Made by a program: the position numbers and the translations under genes | Notes under the pieces: model-generated | The model's database searches: none | What the model was told of the DNA's origin: nothing | The model's input: only the letters and a program-made list of their open reading frames with translations | NCBI GenBank assembly: GCA_046964515.1 | Contig: JBKUYM010000012.1 | Location: 1-33,160, forward strand | Source: UMGS1663 sp046964515 | GTDB lineage: Bacteria > Bacillota > Clostridia > TANB77 > CAG-508 | DNA: 33,160 bases | Direction of reading: 5' to 3' | Part shown: piece by piece, positions 18,377 through 27,530 of the stretch | How the letters are laid out: each line of letters begins with the position of its first letter | Position numbering within the stretch: the stretch's first letter is position 1

Positions 18377-19719
18377 ACCATTTTATGGTTTTTTTCATAA
18401 TTTATAGTAATTCTTTTTTTCCGATATTCTTCTGGTTTTAGACCTACTTTTGTACGCATATGATCTAATAATAGAACCACAGCTATTACAAAAACACATC
18501 CTACAAGTACTAAAGTATATGCGACTGGTACCTTATCTAATATAGCAGAGGTTACAAATAAAATAATACCTGCAATTAAATTTTCCAACAAATTATTCAC
18601 AGTTGCAATTTTTACTCTTTTCTCACTATTGGTAAAGTTATTAAAATAACGTTTAATAAGCCCATAATATGGTCCTTTCATGATATATTGTATTGCAAAT
18701 AAACCAAATAAAATAGGTATGGTTATGTAGTTAGGTGCACCTATCCATAAGGTAAGTCCTATTATCAAACACGAAATAGCTGTTGGCATACTTAAAAATG
18801 CTAATGTTTTATTTCTATATTTTTTGTGAATTTTTTCTTGGTTTTTAGCAGCTACACCAGAAATAATACCCAATACAGCAAAAATCAAACCAAAGTATTG
18901 TTCTGGCATACCAATTTGTGTTAAACTAGTATTTCTTAAAGTTTGCAAAATTCTAAGTAATGCTACAAAAACGCCATTAAACAATAATAAATTTTTTAAA
19001 CGTTTTGATTTTAATATATTACGAAAAGCAATTTTTAAGTTTTTAAATTCCTCTATAATAGTTACTTGTTTTTTCTTCTCCTCCACTTCTTCAAATTTAG
19101 TAGATAAGAAAAAGGCTATCATTAGACAAATGAAGCATGCTATCATAGGAATATAAGCATTAACTGTAAATAGAAAACCTGACGCGATAGCGGTTATCGC
19201 ATCTAAATAATAATATAAAGAGTTGGCTCTTCCATCTATTTTAGCAAAAATACTACCTCTTCTTTCCCCTTTTTCTAAAGCATCATATAGCATATCTGTT
19301 TCACACGTTGCTTTAATGACATAAGAAAAGGCACATAATACTTGTGAAATTAATAATACATTAAAATTAGGTGCTAAAATGATAATCAAAATATGTACAG
19401 CTAAGGTAAAGTTCGCAACTAATAAACTTTTTCTTTTTCCTATCTTTCCAATTAATAAAGTACAAGGAATTTGCATAACAAATTTAAACAATATATAAAA
19501 CGCATCAAATAACATTGCTTCGGCTGGGCTAATTCCTTTTTCCATTACTAAAAATAAATAAATAATTGCGTAATAGAATAGTAAATCCCATGAGACAATC
19601 TTATAAGGTGTATATAATCGTATATTGTTCTTTTTTCTTCTTTTTAATTCAATTTCTTTTTTCTCTTGTATTTGAATTTCTTCTATATTTTCTGATTTTA
19701 TCTGTGTACCTGGTTCCAT
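18373..19719 (-). CDS. MFS transporter
   Basis: This 448-residue integral membrane protein begins with a charged cytoplasmic N-terminus of about 45 residues rich in Glu, Lys and Arg. About 12 hydrophobic segments follow, with LIGKIGKRKSLLVANF in the loop 2-3 position typical of the major facilitator superfamily, and a longer charged central loop (KFEEVEEKKKQVTIIEEFK) between the two halves. The substrate cannot be told from the sequence. It has its own promoter. It sits between dprA and glgP on the same strand, so a sugar link is possible only by position. Confidence 0.85.
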   Translation of the reverse strand: MEPGTQIKSENIEEIQIQEKKEIELKRRKKNNIRLYTPYKIVSWDLLFYYAIIYLFLVMEKGISPAEAMLFDAFYILFKFVMQIPCTLLIGKIGKRKSLLVANFTLAVHILIIILAPNFNVLLISQVLCAFSYVIKATCETDMLYDALEKGERRGSIFAKIDGRANSLYYYLDAITAIASGFLFTVNAYIPMIACFICLMIAFFLSTKFEEVEEKKKQVTIIEEFKNLKIAFRNILKSKRLKNLLLFNGVFVALLRILQTLRNTSLTQIGMPEQYFGLIFAVLGIISGVAAKNQEKIHKKYRNKTLAFLSMPTAISCLIIGLTLWIGAPNYITIPILFGLFAIQYIMKGPYYGLIKRYFNNFTNSEKRVKIATVNNLLENLIAGIILFVTSAILDKVPVAYTLVLVGCVFVIAVVLLLDHMRTKVGLKPEEYRKKRITINYEKNHKMV

Positions 19720-19749
19720 TTTTTACCTCAATCTCTTTTTTCCTTTTTT

Positions 19750-19778
19750 ATTATAACAAAAGCCTTTTTTGAATGCAA
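19750..19778 (-). promoter_or_regulatory. Promoter of the MFS transporter gene
   Basis: The minus strand has TTGCAT (19778-19773), 17 nt, TATAAT (19755-19750), about 30 nt before the start codon. Confidence 0.7.
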
Positions 19779-19810
19779 CCGCCTTGTTTACATTTCTTGG
19801 TTTTACAATT

Positions 19811-20176
19811 TTATTTTATTCCTCTATATTCTTCTAAAATATCTTCTATTTTAGTAATTACTTTTGCCCCTTGTTTAATTAATTCATTTGTTCCCTCTGA
19901 ACAAGTACTTATAATATTCCCTGGTACCGCAAATACGGTTTTCCCTTGTTCTAAGGCAAAATCTACGGTTATCATAGTACCACTTTTGTGTTTAGCTTCT
20001 ACCACAATAACACCTTGTGCTAAACCGCTAATAATTCTATTTCTTGCAGGAAAATGCATTTTTTCTGGTTTTTCATCTATCCCATATTCTGTTACCAGAC
20101 AACCTCCTGTTTTAACAATTTCTTCTGCTAGATTTATATTTTCTCTTGGATAGATATGTCTAAACCCACTTCCCAT
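19811..20176 (-). pseudogene. dprA: DprA, 3' part after a frameshift
   Basis: This frame encodes the C-terminal part of the DprA/Smf Rossmann domain, including FPARNRIISGLAQGVIVVEA and the GTMITVDFALEQGKTVFAVPG segment, and stops normally at 19811. Its own apparent ATG (MGSGFRHIYP) is internal to the family: homologous proteins read GKTIAVMGSGF across this point, and those codons are present upstream in this frame. Translation from this ATG alone would lack half of the Rossmann fold. It joins the 5' part at a run of four T at 20196-20199. Confidence 0.88.
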
Positions 20177-20687
20177 AACGGCAATTGTTTTTCCGTTTTA
20201 CTTGCAGACTACCCCTATGTGCTAAACTATCAATGCCTCTGGCTAAACCACTGACCGTTGTTATCTTTCTTTTTCCTAGAGCTTGCGCTATACTACTCGT
20301 AACGATTGCTCCATAATTTGTGTGTTGTCTACATCCAATTATAGCTAAGCAAAATTGTGATAGTATCTGTTTTTCTCCCTTATAATATAAACATACTGGT
20401 CTATCATAAAGTTGTTTTAGTAGTGGTGGATAATCTACATCTAATAAAGTAAGCATATCAATTTGATTTTTCTCCATATAATCCCTTTGTCGTATTAATG
20501 CTTGTATATTTTTTTCTCTGGTTATTTCTGTAATTTCTTTTAAATTTAATTTTTTTATATCTAACAGTTCTTTTTCCTTTAACTTTCCTATATTTTCTGG
20601 TTGTTTATATTTTTGTAATAGGTATTGTTTTATACCATTACGTAATCTTAAATTGGAAAACCATATCCAATCTATCTTTTTCTGCAT
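20160..20687 (-). pseudogene. dprA: DprA, 5' part before a frameshift
   Basis: DprA loads RecA on incoming single-stranded DNA during natural transformation. This part encodes the N-terminal helical region and the first half of the Rossmann fold (CLAIIGCRQHTNYG, TTVSGLARGIDSLAHRG). After GSLQV it runs into KRKNNCRYGKWV and stops. Deleting one A from the minus-strand GTAAAACGG run would restore VNGKTIAVMGSGF and join the 3' part. A single-base insertion in a four-base homopolymer is therefore the simplest explanation, either a real mutation or a sequencing error. The start is ATG 20687. It follows folD after a terminator. Confidence 0.88.
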
Positions 20688-20723
20688 TGTTTCTATTTTC
20701 CTTTCTTTTCCTCCTTTCTACAA

Positions 20724-20750
20724 AAAAAGAGGCATTTATCTGCCCCCCTT
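20724..20750 (-). terminator. Terminator of folD
   Basis: On the minus strand a G-rich arm ending GGCA pairs with TGCCTC around GATAAA and is followed by seven T. It lies 7 nt after the folD stop codon. Confidence 0.8.
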
Positions 20751-20757
20751 ATTCGTT

Positions 20758-21615
20758 TTATGATTTTGATTTATCCTCTAAATATTTTGCTGCTATGATT
20801 ACATTTTGTAAAAGCATAGCGATTGTCATTGGACCTACTCCTCCTGGCACAGGTGTGATATAACCTGCCTTTTGACTAACACTTCCAAAATCTACATCTC
20901 CAACCAAACCTGTGTCTAATCGATTAATACCTACATCTATGACTACCGCCCCTGGTTTAATCATATCGGCTGTTAAGAAATTCGGTTTTCCTATGGCAAC
21001 AATTACAATATCTGCTTTTTTAGTTATCTCTTCTATTTGCTTTGTCTTTGAATGACAAATGGTAACAGTTGCATCCTGATTTAATAAACATTGTGCTAGT
21101 GGTTTTCCTACAATATTACTTCTTCCAATAATGACTGCATTTGCACCTTTTATAGAAATTTGATAAGCTTCTAACATTTTCATAATTCCATGTGGTGTAC
21201 AAGAAATAAAAGTTTGTCTATTTAAGGCTAGTCTACCTATATTTATTGGATGAAAACCATCTACATCTTTTCGAAAGTCAATTGTTTCAAAAGCATCATA
21301 AATATCTAGTTGCTTTGGAATAGGACTTTGTAGTAAAATTCCGTGAATATCTTCTCTTTGGTTTAGCTTTTCTATGGTTTGTAATAAAGTTTCTTTTGTT
21401 GTATCTTCTGGCAATAAAATTTCTTCATAACCAATCCCCACTTCCTCACAAGCTTTACTTTTATTTTTTACATATACTTTTGAAGCTTTGTCTTCTCCAA
21501 CCATAATGACAGCTAATTGGGGATAAATCCCTTTTTCTTTTAATTGTACAACTTCTTCTTTTAATTTTTCTCTTATTTCTTTTGCTAATTTTTTTCCATC
21601 TATTATAACGGCCAT
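20758..21615 (-). CDS. folD: Bifunctional methylene-tetrahydrofolate dehydrogenase/cyclohydrolase
   Basis: FolD interconverts 5,10-methylene-THF, methenyl-THF and 10-formyl-THF with NADP. The 285-residue length is typical. Motifs seen are VYVKNKSKACEEVGI with the catalytic lysine, LLQSPIPKQL, DVDGFHPINIGRL, the nucleotide-binding VIIGRSNIVGKPLAQ, and PGGVGPMTIAMLL near the C-terminus. It forms a transcription unit that ends at the terminator before dprA. Confidence 0.97.
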   Translation of the reverse strand: MAVIIDGKKLAKEIREKLKEEVVQLKEKGIYPQLAVIMVGEDKASKVYVKNKSKACEEVGIGYEEILLPEDTTKETLLQTIEKLNQREDIHGILLQSPIPKQLDIYDAFETIDFRKDVDGFHPINIGRLALNRQTFISCTPHGIMKMLEAYQISIKGANAVIIGRSNIVGKPLAQCLLNQDATVTICHSKTKQIEEITKKADIVIVAIGKPNFLTADMIKPGAVVIDVGINRLDTGLVGDVDFGSVSQKAGYITPVPGGVGPMTIAMLLQNVIIAAKYLEDKSKS

Positions 21616-21966
21616 CTTTTTTCCCTCTTTATTTTTTCTTTATTATATAAATATTTCCTTCATTTTACAATACTTTTTTTAAAACTTGTCCTTCCTTTTT
21701 TATCTTAAGTTTTTATTTATGTATGCTGGAAGAACATAAATAAGTTCTTCCAAATTATTTTAGTCGCTTATAAAGGCTTCTAATCCTAAAAGAACACATA
21801 ATCTGTATTTTTCTTTTTTATCATTTTTACTTTTTATATTGTGGTAACCCTTCCTTTTGTCCTTCTCTATCTTAGGCTTTTACACCTCCTCATAACATTG
21901 ATAAAAATGTTATTACTATATTATATGTACTTTTTCGAGTTTCTGTACACTAATTTTTATCATTTA
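21616..21966. other. Intergenic region between folD and the Y-family polymerase gene
   Basis: This 351-nt stretch holds no gene with a standard start. Two things stand out. A 9-bp hairpin (21727-21735 with 21744-21752) lies upstream of folD. A 39-codon open minus-strand frame (21879-21760) ends in coding-looking YRLCVLLGLEAFISD and stops 8 nt before that hairpin. AGGAGG (21890-21885) precedes the frame, but only GTG followed by TAA lies behind it. The frame could be a small gene with a lost start. Confidence 0.5.
21727..21752. terminator. Hairpin downstream of the polymerase unit
   Basis: TGGAAGAAC (21727-21735) pairs with GTTCTTCCA (21744-21752), 9 bp with an 8-nt loop. No clear T run follows on the minus strand, so terminator function is uncertain. 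Confidence 0.45.
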
Positions 21967-23169
21967 TTATTGTTTCCATTTTATTGGATTTTTCAAATTA
22001 CTCGCTTTCGTAATTTTTTCATAGCCATATTTTTCTTTTAAATTGTCTACTACTTGATCCAATTGTTTTTGTTTTTCATTATTTTGCGTCTGAAACAAAG
22101 ATAGTTGCATGTTTTTTCCATCTGTTAATTGGTCTACTCTTACCCCAATCAAACGAATGGGGATTCCCTTAAATAGTTCCTCTAATAATTTTTTTGCTTC
22201 TTTTTGTAAAACTTTGCTACTATCTGTAGGTATATCTAATTTTCTTTGATGAGAATACATTCTAAATGTATTGGTTTTTAATTGTACATTGATTACTTGT
22301 GCTAATAGATGCTGATTTCTCAAACGATACGCGACTTGTTCAACAATCGTTAATAACATGACTTCTAGTTGTTGTTTATCTACATAATCATAGGGCAAAG
22401 TTACAGAATTTCCAATACACTTTGGACTTTCTGGTTCATAACATATTGGTGAATCATCTATACCATTGGCATATTCCCATATCATTTTTCCAAATTTTCC
22501 AAATGTTTTTATAAATATACTTTCCTCTTTCTTAGCCAAATCACCAATGGTTTTAATACCCATTTTTTGTAATTTTGGTAAACTCTTTTTTCCTACCATA
22601 AACAATTCATTTACTGGTAGTTTCCACATTTTATCAGGCATTTCTTCTTCCCATAAAGTATGTACTTTGTTAGGCTTTTCAAAATCAGAAGCCATTTTAG
22701 CTAATAACTTATTATGTGCTACCCCCACGTTAACTGTAAAGCCTAATTCTTCCTCTATCCTTTTATTAATTTCATAAGCTAATTCTAATAAGTTTCTTCC
22801 CTTTGGAATAAAATTCGTCATATCTATAAAACATTCATCAATCGAAAAACGTTCTATTTTATCACTATATTCTAATAATAATTCATATAATGCATTGGAA
22901 TACTGATAATATACAGAAAAATCACTCTGAAACACAAAGATTTCAGGACATTTTTTTCTAGCAAAATAAATAGGTTCTCCTGTTTGGATTCCAAATTGTT
23001 TTGCAATGGGACTTTTGGCTAAAACAATTCCCTTTCGTTGTGCTTCATCTCCTCCAATAATAGCTGGAATTGTTCTAATATCTAATGTTTCTCCTTTTTT
23101 GAGTCTATCTACAGCCGTCCAAGATAGAAATGCATTATTTACATCTACATGTAATATTTGTCTTTTCAT
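21967..23169 (-). CDS. Y-family DNA polymerase (DinB/UmuC type)
   Basis: This is a translesion DNA polymerase. The roughly 400-residue protein begins MKRQILHVDVNNAFLSW, with the first catalytic aspartate. It has FSIDECFIDMT with the second acidic pair, helix-hairpin-helix sequence (LPKLQKMGIKTIGDL) and a little-finger domain. The segment MQLSLF near the C-terminus matches the beta-clamp-binding consensus QLSLF. The N-terminal sequence (SWTAVDRLKKGE, AIIGGDEAQRKGIVLAKS) is the Clostridia-type variant, not the canonical DinB form. ATG 23169 is preferred (GGGTG upstream); a GTG at 23178 is the alternative. Confidence 0.92.
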   Translation of the reverse strand: MKRQILHVDVNNAFLSWTAVDRLKKGETLDIRTIPAIIGGDEAQRKGIVLAKSPIAKQFGIQTGEPIYFARKKCPEIFVFQSDFSVYYQYSNALYELLLEYSDKIERFSIDECFIDMTNFIPKGRNLLELAYEINKRIEEELGFTVNVGVAHNKLLAKMASDFEKPNKVHTLWEEEMPDKMWKLPVNELFMVGKKSLPKLQKMGIKTIGDLAKKEESIFIKTFGKFGKMIWEYANGIDDSPICYEPESPKCIGNSVTLPYDYVDKQQLEVMLLTIVEQVAYRLRNQHLLAQVINVQLKTNTFRMYSHQRKLDIPTDSSKVLQKEAKKLLEELFKGIPIRLIGVRVDQLTDGKNMQLSLFQTQNNEKQKQLDQVVDNLKEKYGYEKITKASNLKNPIKWKQ

Positions 23170-23275
23170 ACCTAACACCCAATTTCATTATAGAACATAT
23201 GTTTTCATATGTCAATATTATCTTCTAATAATCTTTTTAATTTTCTATGTCTTATTACATTTTTATTTTATCTTA

Positions 23276-23304
23276 TTTACATTTTTTTGTTTTTAGTATA
23301 TGAT
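23276..23304 (+). promoter_or_regulatory. Promoter of tsaE
   Basis: TTTACA (23276-23281), 17 nt, TATGAT (23299-23304), about 30 nt before the start codon. Confidence 0.65.
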
Positions 23305-23336
23305 AGCTAAAGTTCTTATAAAAGGAGTCGTATTTC

Positions 23337-23753
23337 ATGGAAACTTATCTTTCAACATCTGAAGAAGATACTAAACAATTTGCCAAAAACTTTGCAAAAG
23401 ATTTAAAAAAAGGAGATATTCTTGTTTTATCCGGAGAATTAGGCTCTGGGAAAACAAAATTTACAGAAGGTATTTTAAGTTATTTTGGTTTAGAAGATGA
23501 AATTTCTAGCCCTACCTTTACAGTTGTAAATGAATATCATAAAGGAGATATCCATATTTATCATTTTGATATCTATCGTTTAGAAGACATTGATGAATTC
23601 TATGCCATTGGTGGAGAAGACTATTTTAATGATGGCATTTGTATTATTGAATGGGGTGAAATGTTAGAACCAATTCTTCCAAAAGGCTATATCAAGATTA
23701 CGTTTGAAAAGAATGATGAATTAGACGAGCGAAAATTAATTATAAAAAAATGA
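23337..23753 (+). CDS. tsaE: tRNA t6A synthesis ATPase TsaE
   Basis: TsaE is the ATPase of the TsaBDE complex that installs threonylcarbamoyl on A37 of ANN-reading tRNAs. The 138-residue protein has Walker A GELGSGKT (33-40), the SPTFTVVNEY switch region (58-67), HFDIYRL (76-82) and IEWGE (104-108), all family hallmarks. AAAGGAG lies before ATG 23337. It is followed by its own terminator and then by tsaB, its partner. tsaD is not in the window. Confidence 0.96.
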   Translation: METYLSTSEEDTKQFAKNFAKDLKKGDILVLSGELGSGKTKFTEGILSYFGLEDEISSPTFTVVNEYHKGDIHIYHFDIYRLEDIDEFYAIGGEDYFNDGICIIEWGEMLEPILPKGYIKITFEKNDELDERKLIIKK

Positions 23754-23773
23754 CTTGAAAATAAGTCATTTTT
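23746..23773 (+). terminator. Terminator of tsaE
   Basis: AAAAATGACTT (23746-23756) pairs with AAGTCATTTTT (23763-23773), followed by more T. The stem includes the tsaE stop codon. Confidence 0.85.
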
Positions 23774-23796
23774 TTCATTTTCTTTTCTAGAATAGG

Positions 23797-23825
23797 TTTA
23801 CAAATTTTGCAACTTAGGATAGAAT
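23797..23825 (+). promoter_or_regulatory. Promoter of tsaB-rimI
   Basis: TTTACA (23797-23802), 17 nt, TAGAAT (23820-23825), about 35 nt before the tsaB start. Confidence 0.65.
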
Positions 23826-23862
23826 AAATGTGTAGAATTTTAAGGAAAAAAGGAGTATTATT

Positions 23863-24576
23863 TTGAAAATATTAGCAATAGATACTTCCTCTGATATTTG
23901 CTCTGTCAGTATATTAGAGGATGAGAAGGTTATACTAAAGAAAGATGCTATTGATAGTCGTACCCATTCTCAAAAATTAATGCCTATGATTGATGACATT
24001 TTTAAGCAAACGCATCTGTCTTTAAATGATATCCAGTTACTTGCTTGTTGCATTGGACCTGGTTCTTTTACTGGTGTACGTATTGGTGTTTCCACTATAA
24101 AAGCATTTGCTGATAGTACTCATCTTCCAATCGTTGGAATTAGTTCTTTAGAAGGACTAGCCCAAAATGTCAGAAATTCTTATTTTAAAGAAGAAAGCGA
24201 TTACGTTTGTAGTGTTATCGATGCTAAAAATGATAATGTATATTATGGATTATTTAAAAAACAAGAGGATGCTACTTATCAAATAGTAGGTAATTTTGAT
24301 GCTAAAAATATACATACTATGATTGAAATTTTGGAATTGATTCCTGAATCCATTATTTTTGTTGGAGATGGTGCTGTAAAGCATAAATATACTATCTTAG
24401 AGAAATTAAAAAAATCCGTTTTTGTAGTTGATGCTTTTAATCGTCCTACCAGTGTTAGTATTGGTCAATGTGCTTTTTATCAATATAAGCAAGGGCATTT
24501 TGGAAATTCTAACAGTCTTTCTCCCCTATATTTAAGAAAATCACAAGCAGAAAGAGCTTTAGAAGGAGAAAAGTAA
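23863..24576 (+). CDS. tsaB: tRNA t6A synthesis protein TsaB
   Basis: TsaB is the ASKHA-fold scaffold that partners TsaD in threonylcarbamoyl transfer. The 237-residue protein opens ILAIDTSSDICSVSIL and carries the diagnostic GPGSFTGVRIGVSTIKAF. The start codon is TTG at 23863 after AAAAGGAG; no ATG is available at the expected position. The stop at 24576 is directly followed by the rimI ATG, so translation is coupled. Confidence 0.95.
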   Translation: MKILAIDTSSDICSVSILEDEKVILKKDAIDSRTHSQKLMPMIDDIFKQTHLSLNDIQLLACCIGPGSFTGVRIGVSTIKAFADSTHLPIVGISSLEGLAQNVRNSYFKEESDYVCSVIDAKNDNVYYGLFKKQEDATYQIVGNFDAKNIHTMIEILELIPESIIFVGDGAVKHKYTILEKLKKSVFVVDAFNRPTSVSIGQCAFYQYKQGHFGNSNSLSPLYLRKSQAERALEGEK

Positions 24577-25029
24577 ATGGACATTTCTAAATTAACCATT
24601 TTGCCTATGACTTTAGCAGATTTAGAAAAAATTAAAACTACTTTAACAAAAGATTTTGATAATTTTTGGAATTTTGAAATATTTAAGGAAGAACTGGTTC
24701 ATACTAATTCATATTACTTAGTTCTTTATTATCAAGATAGTATTCTTGGTTTTGCAGGTTTCAAAAAAATTTTAGAAGAAGCTGATTTAATGAATATCGT
24801 TATTGCTAAAGCTTATCGAGGACAAGGTTTTTCCTCTTTATTATTAAAAGAATTATTGCAAACAGCCTACCAACTTGCTAATTGTCGTAGTATGACTTTA
24901 GAAGTAAGTGCTACTAATGCAATAGCCATTCATTTATATAAGTCTTTTGGTTTTACACAAATTGGTCTTCGCAAAAAATATTATTTTGATAAAACGGATG
25001 CTATCCTCATGAAAAAAGATTTACCCTAA
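24577..25029 (+). CDS. rimI: GNAT acetyltransferase, RimI type
   Basis: This 150-residue GCN5-related N-acetyltransferase has the acetyl-CoA pyrophosphate loop in YRGQGFSSLLLKEL and the C-terminal SATNAIAIHLYKSFGF motif typical of RimI, which acetylates the N-terminal alanine of ribosomal protein S18. Its ATG abuts the tsaB stop with the ribosome binding site AGGAG inside tsaB. The tsaB-rimI pairing is a familiar gene order and supports the name. The true substrate may be broader. Confidence 0.9.
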   Translation: MDISKLTILPMTLADLEKIKTTLTKDFDNFWNFEIFKEELVHTNSYYLVLYYQDSILGFAGFKKILEEADLMNIVIAKAYRGQGFSSLLLKELLQTAYQLANCRSMTLEVSATNAIAIHLYKSFGFTQIGLRKKYYFDKTDAILMKKDLP

Positions 25030-25093
25030 TAGGTTTATCCATAAAAAAGATATAAATTTCCCTTAAAAAGGGCAAAAAGAAAAGGAGAAACAA

Positions 25094-27478
25094 ATGAAAA
25101 AGAAAAATGAATTATCTTATCAGGATTTAAGATTTGTATGTAATCCTGAGGTGTTTACTTTTGTAGATACCTCTGAATTAGAATCTATTAATACAGGTAT
25201 TGGTCAAGATAGAGGTATTAAAGCACTAGAATTTGGTGTTAATGTAGAAATAAAAGGCTATAACATCTATATAGAAGGTCCTAGCGGTGTTGGAAAAACG
25301 ATGTATGCTAAAAATTATTTAGATAAAGTTTCCAAAAAGATGAAAATTCCTTTTGATTGGTGCTATATTTACAATTTTGATAATCCTAATGAACCAATTG
25401 CAGTTTCTTTCCCTGCTGGTCAAGGAAAAGAATTTAAGGAAATGATGGATACTTTTATTAAAGAAATTCGTACAGATATTAAAAAAACATTCAATAATGA
25501 AGATTTTGAAAAAGAGAAAACTTTAATTAAACAAGAATTTGAAGAAAAACGTGCTTCTTTATTAGATGCTTTAAATCATGAGTCTGAAAAACACGGTTTT
25601 CAAGTAAAATCTGCACAAAATGGTATCTATATGATGCCTATGATTGATGGTAAGACCATTGAAGAAGAAGAATTTGAAAAATTAGATGAGACTGTAAAAA
25701 AGCAATTTGAAGAAAAATCTACGATTGTTCAACAGCAAATTATAGAAGTTATTTCCAAAATCAAAGAAATTGAACGTGCTTCCGACAAGCGTGTAGAAGA
25801 ATGGCAATCCAATATTGCTCTTCTTACGGTTAATACACATATTAATTTTATAAAAAGTAAATACAAACGAAATAAAAAAATTAATAAATTTTTAAATGAC
25901 GTTAAGCAAGACGTTTTAAAAAATATTTCTGCTTTTGTTGCCAAAGAAGATGATGGTAAAACGCCTACTACTTCTCCTAGACAGGAGCAACCAAAACCTT
26001 GGCTTAATTATCGTGTTAATCTTTTTGTAGATAATAGTAATACAGAAGGTGCGCCAGTGATTATGGATTCTAATTATTCTTATCATAATATTTTTGGAAA
26101 ACTAGAATATGAAAATTATTATGGTGCCTTAAAAACAGATTATACAATGTTAAAACCAGGTTTAATGCATATTGCTAATGGAGGTTACATTATTTTTCAA
26201 GCAAAAGATTTAATTGCTAATGGTATTTGCTATGAAGCTTTAAAAAAAGCTTTAAGAATTAAAGAATTATCTATTGAGAACACTGCTGATCAGCGTACTT
26301 CCATGGTTATGATTTCTTTAAAACCTGAACCAATTCCTTTAGATTTAAAAGTTATTGTGATTGGTAATGAATCTATTTATCAAACTTTACTTGCTATGGA
26401 CAGTGATTTTAGAAAATTATTCAAAATTAAAGTAGAATTTGAAGACGATGCGCCTTTGACTTTAGCAAATATGAATAAATTAGCCCGTTTTATTCATGGC
26501 TTTTGTGAACAAGAAGAACTTCCCCCATTAGATCGTAGTGCTGTAGCAAAAGTAGTAGAATATGCATCTAAATTAGCAGAAGACCATGAAAAATTATCTA
26601 CCCGTTTTACAGATTTAGCGCAAATAGTTGGTGAAGCTGCTACTTGGGCTAGAATGGATAAAAAGAAAGTAGTAACCTCTGAATATGTAGATATTGCTTT
26701 AAAAGAACGTGTACAAAGAGTGAAAAAATATGATGCTAAATACATGGAAATGATTCAAGAAAACACATTACTTATTAATACTTCTGGTTTTGTAACTGGT
26801 CAAATTAATGGTCTAACAGTTATGACTATTGGTGATTATACTTTTGGGAAACCAGTTAAAATTACTGCTAATACGTATACAGGAAAGCTAGGCGTTGTCA
26901 ATGTAGAAAGAGAAGTAGAACTTTCGGGTTCTTCTCATTCAAAAGGTGTTTTAATTCTAACTGGTTATTTAGGAGAAATGTTTGCACAGGACATGCCTTT
27001 ATCTCTTACTGCTAGTATTTGTTTTGAACAATTATATAATGGTGTAGATGGAGATAGTGCTTCTAGTACAGAGTTATATGCTATTTTATCTAGTTTATCA
27101 GGCATTCCTATCAATCAGTCTATTGCAGTTACTGGTTCTGTTAATCAAAAAGGAGAAATACAGCCAATTGGTGGCGTTAATGATAAAATAGAAGGTTTCT
27201 TTCAAGTATGTAAAATGCGTGGTTTGGATGGTTCTCATGGTGTTATGATTCCCGTTCAAAATATTAATAATTTGAGTTTATCAGAAGAAATTGTAGATGC
27301 TGTAAAACATAAGCAATTCCATATTTATGCTGTTTCTACTATTGAAGAGGGTATCGAACTTTTAACAGGAGTTCCTGCTGGTAAGAAAGATGCACAAGGT
27401 AAATTCCCTGCTGGTAGTATTAATGCTTTAGCATATGAGAAGTTAAAGAAATATGCACAAATTCGTAAAAATGATTAA
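25094..27478 (+). CDS. Lon-like ATP-dependent protease (AAA_32 type)
   Basis: This 794-residue protein has an N-terminal AAA module with Walker A GPSGVGKT (62-69), a long coiled-coil insertion (about 120-260), and a C-terminal Lon protease domain. The catalytic dyad is Ser655 in DGDSASSTE and Lys698 in GGVNDKIEGF. The 43-residue spacing equals that of the E. coli Lon pair Ser679/Lys722. The Walker B region reads NGGYIIFQAKDL, with Gln where many ATPases have Asp. There is no N-terminal Lon substrate domain, so it is not classical LonA but resembles the YcbZ/LonB-like group. AAAGGAG precedes ATG 25094. The role is probably protein quality control in the cytosol. Confidence 0.93.
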   Translation: MKKKNELSYQDLRFVCNPEVFTFVDTSELESINTGIGQDRGIKALEFGVNVEIKGYNIYIEGPSGVGKTMYAKNYLDKVSKKMKIPFDWCYIYNFDNPNEPIAVSFPAGQGKEFKEMMDTFIKEIRTDIKKTFNNEDFEKEKTLIKQEFEEKRASLLDALNHESEKHGFQVKSAQNGIYMMPMIDGKTIEEEEFEKLDETVKKQFEEKSTIVQQQIIEVISKIKEIERASDKRVEEWQSNIALLTVNTHINFIKSKYKRNKKINKFLNDVKQDVLKNISAFVAKEDDGKTPTTSPRQEQPKPWLNYRVNLFVDNSNTEGAPVIMDSNYSYHNIFGKLEYENYYGALKTDYTMLKPGLMHIANGGYIIFQAKDLIANGICYEALKKALRIKELSIENTADQRTSMVMISLKPEPIPLDLKVIVIGNESIYQTLLAMDSDFRKLFKIKVEFEDDAPLTLANMNKLARFIHGFCEQEELPPLDRSAVAKVVEYASKLAEDHEKLSTRFTDLAQIVGEAATWARMDKKKVVTSEYVDIALKERVQRVKKYDAKYMEMIQENTLLINTSGFVTGQINGLTVMTIGDYTFGKPVKITANTYTGKLGVVNVEREVELSGSSHSKGVLILTGYLGEMFAQDMPLSLTASICFEQLYNGVDGDSASSTELYAILSSLSGIPINQSIAVTGSVNQKGEIQPIGGVNDKIEGFFQVCKMRGLDGSHGVMIPVQNINNLSLSEEIVDAVKHKQFHIYAVSTIEEGIELLTGVPAGKKDAQGKFPAGSINALAYEKLKKYAQIRKND

Positions 27479-27480
27479 CA

Positions 27481-27513
27481 AAAAAACAAAAGGGGTCTCC
27501 CCTTTTGTTTTTT
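27481..27513 (+). terminator. Terminator of the Lon-like protease gene
   Basis: A 15-bp perfect stem, AAAAAACAAAAGGGG (27481-27495) with its complement (27499-27513), has a 3-nt loop and a T run. Its symmetry lets it also terminate the convergent peptidase gene. Confidence 0.92.
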
Positions 27514-27530
27514 TATCCTATATCCTTTTC

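Noticed and set aside
19773..20153. 126-codon plus-strand frame opposite dprA
   Set aside because: The minus strand in this interval encodes clear DprA motifs; the plus frame has no ribosome binding site.
20160..20220. Programmed ribosomal frameshift in dprA
   Set aside because: The run is only four identical bases and I see no classic slippery heptamer with a downstream pseudoknot; dprA is not known to use recoding. A mutation or sequencing error is simpler.
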